In this document: positions 60,665 to 64,000 of the stretch, one piece after another
Position numbering within the stretch: the stretch's first letter is position 1
How the letters are laid out: every line of letters begins with the position of its first letter
NCBI RefSeq assembly: GCF_026339735.1
Contig: NZ_JAPEQG010000001.1
Coordinates: 3,658,001-3,722,000, forward strand
Length of the DNA stretch: 64,000 bases
Direction of reading: 5' to 3'
Source of the DNA: Streptomyces sp. NBC_01669
GTDB taxonomy: Bacteria; Actinomycetota; Actinomycetes; Streptomycetales; Streptomycetaceae
The notes under the pieces: generated by a model
What the model was told of the DNA's origin: nothing
What the model saw: the letters and a program-made list of their open reading frames with translations, nothing else
The model's database searches: none
Position numbers and translations under genes: made by a program

Positions 60665-60868
60665 ATGGCCGCACTTGCCCGCCCCCGTGACGGACGCATG
60701 ATCGGCGGAGTGTGCGCAGCGCTGGCACGGCGCTTCGGCACGTCCGCCGGGACCATGCGCGTGATCTTCCTGGTCTCTTGCCTGCTGCCCGGCCCGCAGT
60801 TCCTGCTCTACCTGGCGCTGTGGCTGCTGCTGCCGGCCGAGAAGTCGTCGGCGGCGACCGCCTGGTAG
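60665..60868 (+). CDS. PspC domain protein
   Basis: A 67-residue protein of the PspC family: RDGRMIGGVCAALARRFGTS then one membrane helix (RVIFLVSCLLPGPQFLLYLALWLLLP). The family includes sensors of membrane stress; short stand-alone forms are common in Streptomyces. GAAGGAG precedes ATG 60665. Confidence 0.88.
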   Translation: MAALARPRDGRMIGGVCAALARRFGTSAGTMRVIFLVSCLLPGPQFLLYLALWLLLPAEKSSAATAW

Positions 60869-60911
60869 GGGGGCCGTCCGGCGGATCATGGCCGGACATC
60901 CCCCTGGACGC

Positions 60912-60954
60912 GCACGTGGGGCGGACACCCGGACCGGGTGTCCGCCCCACGTGC
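60912..60954. terminator. perfect 21-bp hairpin between pspC and the 60969 gene
   Basis: GCACGTGGGGCGGACACCCG G at 60912-60932 and its exact complement at 60934-60954, with converging genes on both sides. Confidence 0.85.
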
Positions 60955-60968
60955 GTGGGTGCGGGGGG

Positions 60969-61283
60969 TCAGCCGCCGAGCGGGAGACCGTTGGTCGACA
61001 GACCGTTGGCCTTCACGCCGCCGGCGGGCAGTCCGCCGAGCAGGCCCCCCAGCGGTGAGGTGGCGTCGTGGACGACTTTCGTCTGACCGCTGCCGAGGAG
61101 CTTGGTGGCCGTGTCCTGGACCGGCAGGCTCTGGGTCGCGGTACCCAGCGCGGAGCCGGCGACGGGCAGGGCGGACGCGGCGTCGACGGGCAGCGCGGAC
61201 GCCGAGGCGGTACCGGCGGCGGCAGCGGCGAAAGCGGCGCCGAGAGCGGCGACACCGAGAGTCCTGGCAGCAGACTGCTTCAT
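60969..61283 (-). CDS. small secreted protein, unknown
   Basis: A 104-residue precursor: a signal peptide with cleavage after TASA near residue 28, and a mature part of about 75 residues rich in Ala, Leu, Gly and Ser, without Cys and without a catalytic motif. Its style (LPVAGSALG, PLGGLLGGLPAGG) is like the protein at 49463, and both may belong to the same loosely conserved secreted group of Streptomyces. Confidence 0.75.
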   Translation of the reverse strand: MKQSAARTLGVAALGAAFAAAAAGTASASALPVDAASALPVAGSALGTATQSLPVQDTATKLLGSGQTKVVHDATSPLGGLLGGLPAGGVKANGLSTNGLPLGG

Positions 61284-61374
61284 GTGGAATTCATCCTTGG
61301 GGAAGGGGATGTGAGCGGCTCTGCAAACTAGTCAGCCCACGACCGGTCCCGCAAACATGCCGGACACGCCGAAC

Positions 61375-61398
61375 GGCCGGGATTTGATCGTCCCGGCC
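61375..61398. terminator. hairpin after add
   Basis: GGCCGGGA and TCCCGGCC around an 8-nt loop, 20 bp past the add stop. Confidence 0.6.
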
Positions 61399-61417
61399 AC
61401 TCGGCACAGAGCGTGAA

Positions 61418-62572
61418 TCAGCCCGCGGGGGACGAAGAGCCGCTGGTCGCAGCGGTCTGCTCGAAGAGCCACTCGGACTTCAGCTCGGCATATCCGGGCT
61501 TGATCACGTCATTGATCATCGCAAGACGTTCATCGAAAGGAATGAACGCTGATTTCATCGCATTGACTGTGAACCACTGCATGTCGTCGAGCGTGTATCC
61601 GAAGGTCTCGGTCAGCCGCTCGAATTCCCGGCTCATGCTCGTACCGCTCATCAGCCGGTTGTCCGTATTCACGGTGAGGCGGAAATGGAGCCTCCGCAGC
61701 AGCCCGATGGGGTGGTCGGCGTATGAGGCGGCGGCACCGGTCTGAAGGTTGGATGTCGGGCACATCTCCAGGGGGATGCGCTTGTCCCGTACGTACGAGG
61801 CGAGTCGGCCGAGCGTCACGCTGCCGTCCTCGGCGACCTCGATGTCGTCGATGATGCGGACGCCGTGGCCGAGGCGGTCGGCGCCGCACCACTGGAGCGC
61901 CTGCCAGATCGACGGCAGACCGAAGGCCTCGCCCGCGTGGATGGTGAAGTGGTTGTTCTCGCGCTTGAGGTACTCGAAGGCGTCGAGGTGGCGGGTGGGC
62001 GGGTAGCCCGCCTCGGCGCCCGCGATGTCGAAGCCGACGACACCCAGGTCCCGGTAGCGGTTGGCGAGTTCGGCGATCTCCAGGGCGCGGGCGGCGTGCC
62101 GCATCGCGGTGAGCAGGGCGCCCACCCTGATCCGGTTGCCGTCCTGACGGGCCCGGCGCTCACCCTCGCGGAAGCCCTCGTTGACCGCCTCGACGACCTC
62201 TTCGAGGGTCAGCCCGGATTCCAGGTGCTGCTCGGGGGCGTACCGCACCTCCGCGTACACGACACCGTCCGCGGCCAGGTCCTCGGCGCACTCGGCGGCC
62301 ACCCGGAACAGGGCGTCCCGGGTCTGCATGACGGCACAGGTGTGGGCGAACGTCTCCAGGTAACGCTCCAGCGAGCCGGAGTCGGCCGCCTCGCGGAACC
62401 AGATGCCGAGCTTGTCCGGCTCGGTCTCGGGAAGGGCTTCGTAGCCCGCGTCACGGGCCAGGTCGACGATCGTGCCGGGGCGCAGACCGCCGTCGAGGTG
62501 GTCGTGGAGCAGCACCTTGGGGGCGCGTCGGATCTGGTCGGTGCCGGGCACGTGCAGGGTCGGGCTCATCAT
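61418..62572 (-). CDS. add: adenosine deaminase
   Basis: A 384-residue enzyme that converts adenosine and deoxyadenosine to inosine forms. Zinc ligands H23 and H25 are in LLHDHLDGG, a further histidine with its Glu is in TIHAGEAFG, and the Asp pair is in VNTDNRLMSG. Family length. The PNP downstream in the same pathway carries the same palindrome upstream as this gene. Confidence 0.92.
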   Translation of the reverse strand: MMSPTLHVPGTDQIRRAPKVLLHDHLDGGLRPGTIVDLARDAGYEALPETEPDKLGIWFREAADSGSLERYLETFAHTCAVMQTRDALFRVAAECAEDLAADGVVYAEVRYAPEQHLESGLTLEEVVEAVNEGFREGERRARQDGNRIRVGALLTAMRHAARALEIAELANRYRDLGVVGFDIAGAEAGYPPTRHLDAFEYLKRENNHFTIHAGEAFGLPSIWQALQWCGADRLGHGVRIIDDIEVAEDGSVTLGRLASYVRDKRIPLEMCPTSNLQTGAAASYADHPIGLLRRLHFRLTVNTDNRLMSGTSMSREFERLTETFGYTLDDMQWFTVNAMKSAFIPFDERLAMINDVIKPGYAELKSEWLFEQTAATSGSSSPAG

Positions 62573-62588
62573 CTGGGCACTCTAGCGC

Positions 62589-62600
62589 CTACGCGCGTAG
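62589..62600. promoter_or_regulatory. palindrome CTACGCGCGTAG upstream of add
   Basis: Perfect 12-bp palindrome 17-28 bp before the add start, identical to those before PNP and deoC. Confidence 0.75.
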
Positions 62601-62675
62601 AGCGCCGCGCGCCGATGCGTAACAGTGACCGCGAATACGGGTGGAGTACACCTCTCCTTCTGACACTGTTCTGTC

Positions 62676-63437
62676 ATGGGACAGCGCGCACTTCCCCTGC
62701 CTGCTCCGAGGCTGGGACGGGCCGTGAAGACGGCCGGAGCACAACCTGCGGTCAGCGGAGTGGTCCTGCTGCTCCCGGACGGCGAGGCCCACTCGCACCG
62801 CCGCCCTTCCTCCCTGTCGTACGCACTGCAGCTGCCGCTCGCACGGACCCTGGCCCGTGCCGGCCAGGACGACGGGCTGGCCGCGCATGTCGTGCACTAC
62901 CGCTGCCGGGGCTGGAACGCCACGGACGCGCAGCTCGCGGCGGACGCGGAGTGGGCGGTGGGAGAGGTCGTACGACGCTACGGCGACATCCCCGTCTGTC
63001 TGGCCGGGCACGGCATGGGCGGCCGGGCGGCGCTGCGCGCGGGTGGCCACGCGGCGGTCAACTCCGTTCTGGCGATGGCTCCTTGGCTGCCCGGGGAGGC
63101 CTCGGCTGAACCGGAACCGGTGAAGCACCTGCTGGGCCGCCAGGTGTTGCTCGTCCACGGCACGAACGACGCCCGGTCCGACCCGGAGTTGTCGTTCCGG
63201 CTGGCCGAGCGGGCCAAGAAGGCCAACCGGGACACCTGCCGCTTCGAGGTCCACTCGGACGGTCACGCGCTGCGCCAGCACCGGTCCGAAGTGGTGGCGC
63301 TGGCCACGGACTTCGTACGGGGTTCGCTGTTCGGCCGGGCCTACGCACGACCGGTCGCCGACGCGCTGGCGGCGCCGCCGCCACTGGGGCTGCGGATGCC
63401 GCTGGCTGCGGGGTTCGGGCGGTCGCTGGGGTCTTAG
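62676..63437 (+). CDS. alpha/beta-hydrolase fold protein
   Basis: A 253-residue protein with the alpha/beta-hydrolase order: VVLLLPDGEAH strand, oxyanion-type region, nucleophile elbow at residue 110, then a C-terminal LLVHGTNDARSDPELS acid loop and SDGHALRQH histidine. The elbow reads CLAGHGMGGRAAL, with Gly where Ser is needed, so the usual catalytic serine is missing. It may be a non-hydrolytic member or a binding protein. Divergent from add across 103 bp. Confidence 0.8.
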   Translation: MGQRALPLPAPRLGRAVKTAGAQPAVSGVVLLLPDGEAHSHRRPSSLSYALQLPLARTLARAGQDDGLAAHVVHYRCRGWNATDAQLAADAEWAVGEVVRRYGDIPVCLAGHGMGGRAALRAGGHAAVNSVLAMAPWLPGEASAEPEPVKHLLGRQVLLVHGTNDARSDPELSFRLAERAKKANRDTCRFEVHSDGHALRQHRSEVVALATDFVRGSLFGRAYARPVADALAAPPPLGLRMPLAAGFGRSLGS

Positions 63438-63508
63438 AGTGCCCGGCAGATGGAGGGCGGCTCGCGATGTGTGCGGACACGCCTCGGCCTCGCATCCCCG
63501 TCCGCGGG

Positions 63509-64000
63509 TCAGTCGGGCAGCAGGTGCCCTCTGCGCGACAGCAGGAACTGCTTGAACGCCGCCACCGGGGGTGTGTCCGGGTGGCCGTCCAGCCAGGCCA
63601 CGCCGATCTCGCGGGCCGCGCGGGGGGCCGTGACCGTCAGTTCGACCACGCCCGGGCGGGCCACCGCCGGGGGCGGCAGCAGGGCGACACCCAGGCCCGC
63701 CGCGACCAGGCCGCGCAGGGTCTCCGCCTCCTCTCCCTCGAACGCCACGCGCGGGGTGAAGCCCGCCTCGGCGCACAGGTCGTCGGTGATCCGCCGCAGG
63801 CCGTAACCGGGCTCCAGGGTCACGAACGCCTCGTCCGCCGCCTCCGCCAGGCGGATCCGCCTGCGGGAGGCGAGGCGGTGGTCCTCCGGGACGACCAGAC
63901 GCAGCCGCTGCTCGTCGAGGCGGCGGGCAACCAGGTCGGGGGCGTCCGGGACGGGGGAGGTGAGGCAGAGGTCGAGGCCGCCGGCCCGGAGGCGTTCGAT
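63509..64000 (-). CDS. LysR family transcriptional regulator, C-terminal part
   Basis: The frame is open to the right window edge. The visible 164 residues are the effector domain of a LysR protein (LDLCLTSPVPDAPDLVARRL, LVVPEDHRLASRRRIRLAEA, LGVALLPPPAVARPGVVELT). The DNA-binding N-terminus is outside the window. Target unknown. Confidence 0.85.
   Translation of the reverse strand: MERLRAGGLDLCLTSPVPDAPDLVARRLDEQRLRLVVPEDHRLASRRRIRLAEAADEAFVTLEPGYGLRRITDDLCAEAGFTPRVAFEGEEAETLRGLVAAGLGVALLPPPAVARPGVVELTVTAPRAAREIGVAWLDGHPDTPPVAAFKQFLLSRRGHLLPD

Noticed and set aside
1..64000. CRISPR arrays, rRNA, tRNA
   Set aside because: No regularly spaced 25-40 bp repeats with unique spacers, no rRNA-like stretch and no cloverleaf were found on reading both strands. 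Weak or atypical tRNAs could be missed by eye.

Overview
The window is high-GC actinobacterial DNA and almost certainly Streptomyces. Supporting this are the codon bias, the many GTG starts, the SigE-family sigma factors, the epsilon-subunit acyl-CoA carboxylase, the AfsQ1/AfsQ2/SigQ locus and the order of the housekeeping genes. From memory, that order follows the S. coelicolor core chromosome around SCO4901-SCO4962. No rRNA, tRNA or CRISPR array was seen.

Layout. 1-9.6 kb: end of a drug-type ABC transporter, ilvA, MarR, a small sigma-like/membrane pair, metB, and an M48 peptidase flanked by two paralogous proteins, the second broken by two frameshifts. 9.7-14.9 kb: msrA and a patch of small accessory genes. 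The 3' end of msrA recurs here five more times (sites B to F). Between the copies lie short cargo segments: a second msrA, small membrane or immunity-like proteins, and two decayed genes. This is the most unusual part of the window and reads as a serial integration array at the end of msrA, with no recombinase left in it. 14.9-24 kb: YrdB-like protein, gdhA, small membrane and unknown proteins, a MacB-type ABC exporter, an L,D-transpeptidase and a LAxTG surface protein. 24.1-25.8 kb: an intact IS1182-type element placed exactly at the stop codon of hutH.

25.8-38.6 kb: hutH, a GGDEF protein, an enoyl-CoA hydratase, adenylate cyclase, birA, pccB-pccE, maf and accA2. Biotin ligase and the three carboxylase parts lie together. 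38.7-49.4 kb: a DeoR regulator, LpdA quinone reductase, purine nucleoside phosphorylase, a phosphosugar mutase, deoC and two aldehyde dehydrogenases. With add at 62 kb and a uridine kinase at 50 kb this makes a nucleoside salvage set. An identical 12-bp palindrome lies upstream of PNP, deoC and add, with a weaker form before the uridine kinase, which suggests one shared regulator. 45.0-45.2 kb holds a MITE-like element.

50.6-56 kb: a three-gene ABC transporter divergent from a LuxR-type two-component system, with two matching dyads between them. 56-60.6 kb: sigQ divergent from afsQ1-afsQ2-lipoprotein, with a textbook AfsQ1 box between. 60.7-64 kb: PspC, a small secreted protein, add, an alpha/beta-hydrolase fold protein and the 3' part of a LysR regulator cut by the window edge. 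Names resting on memory of S. coelicolor could not be checked here by search.
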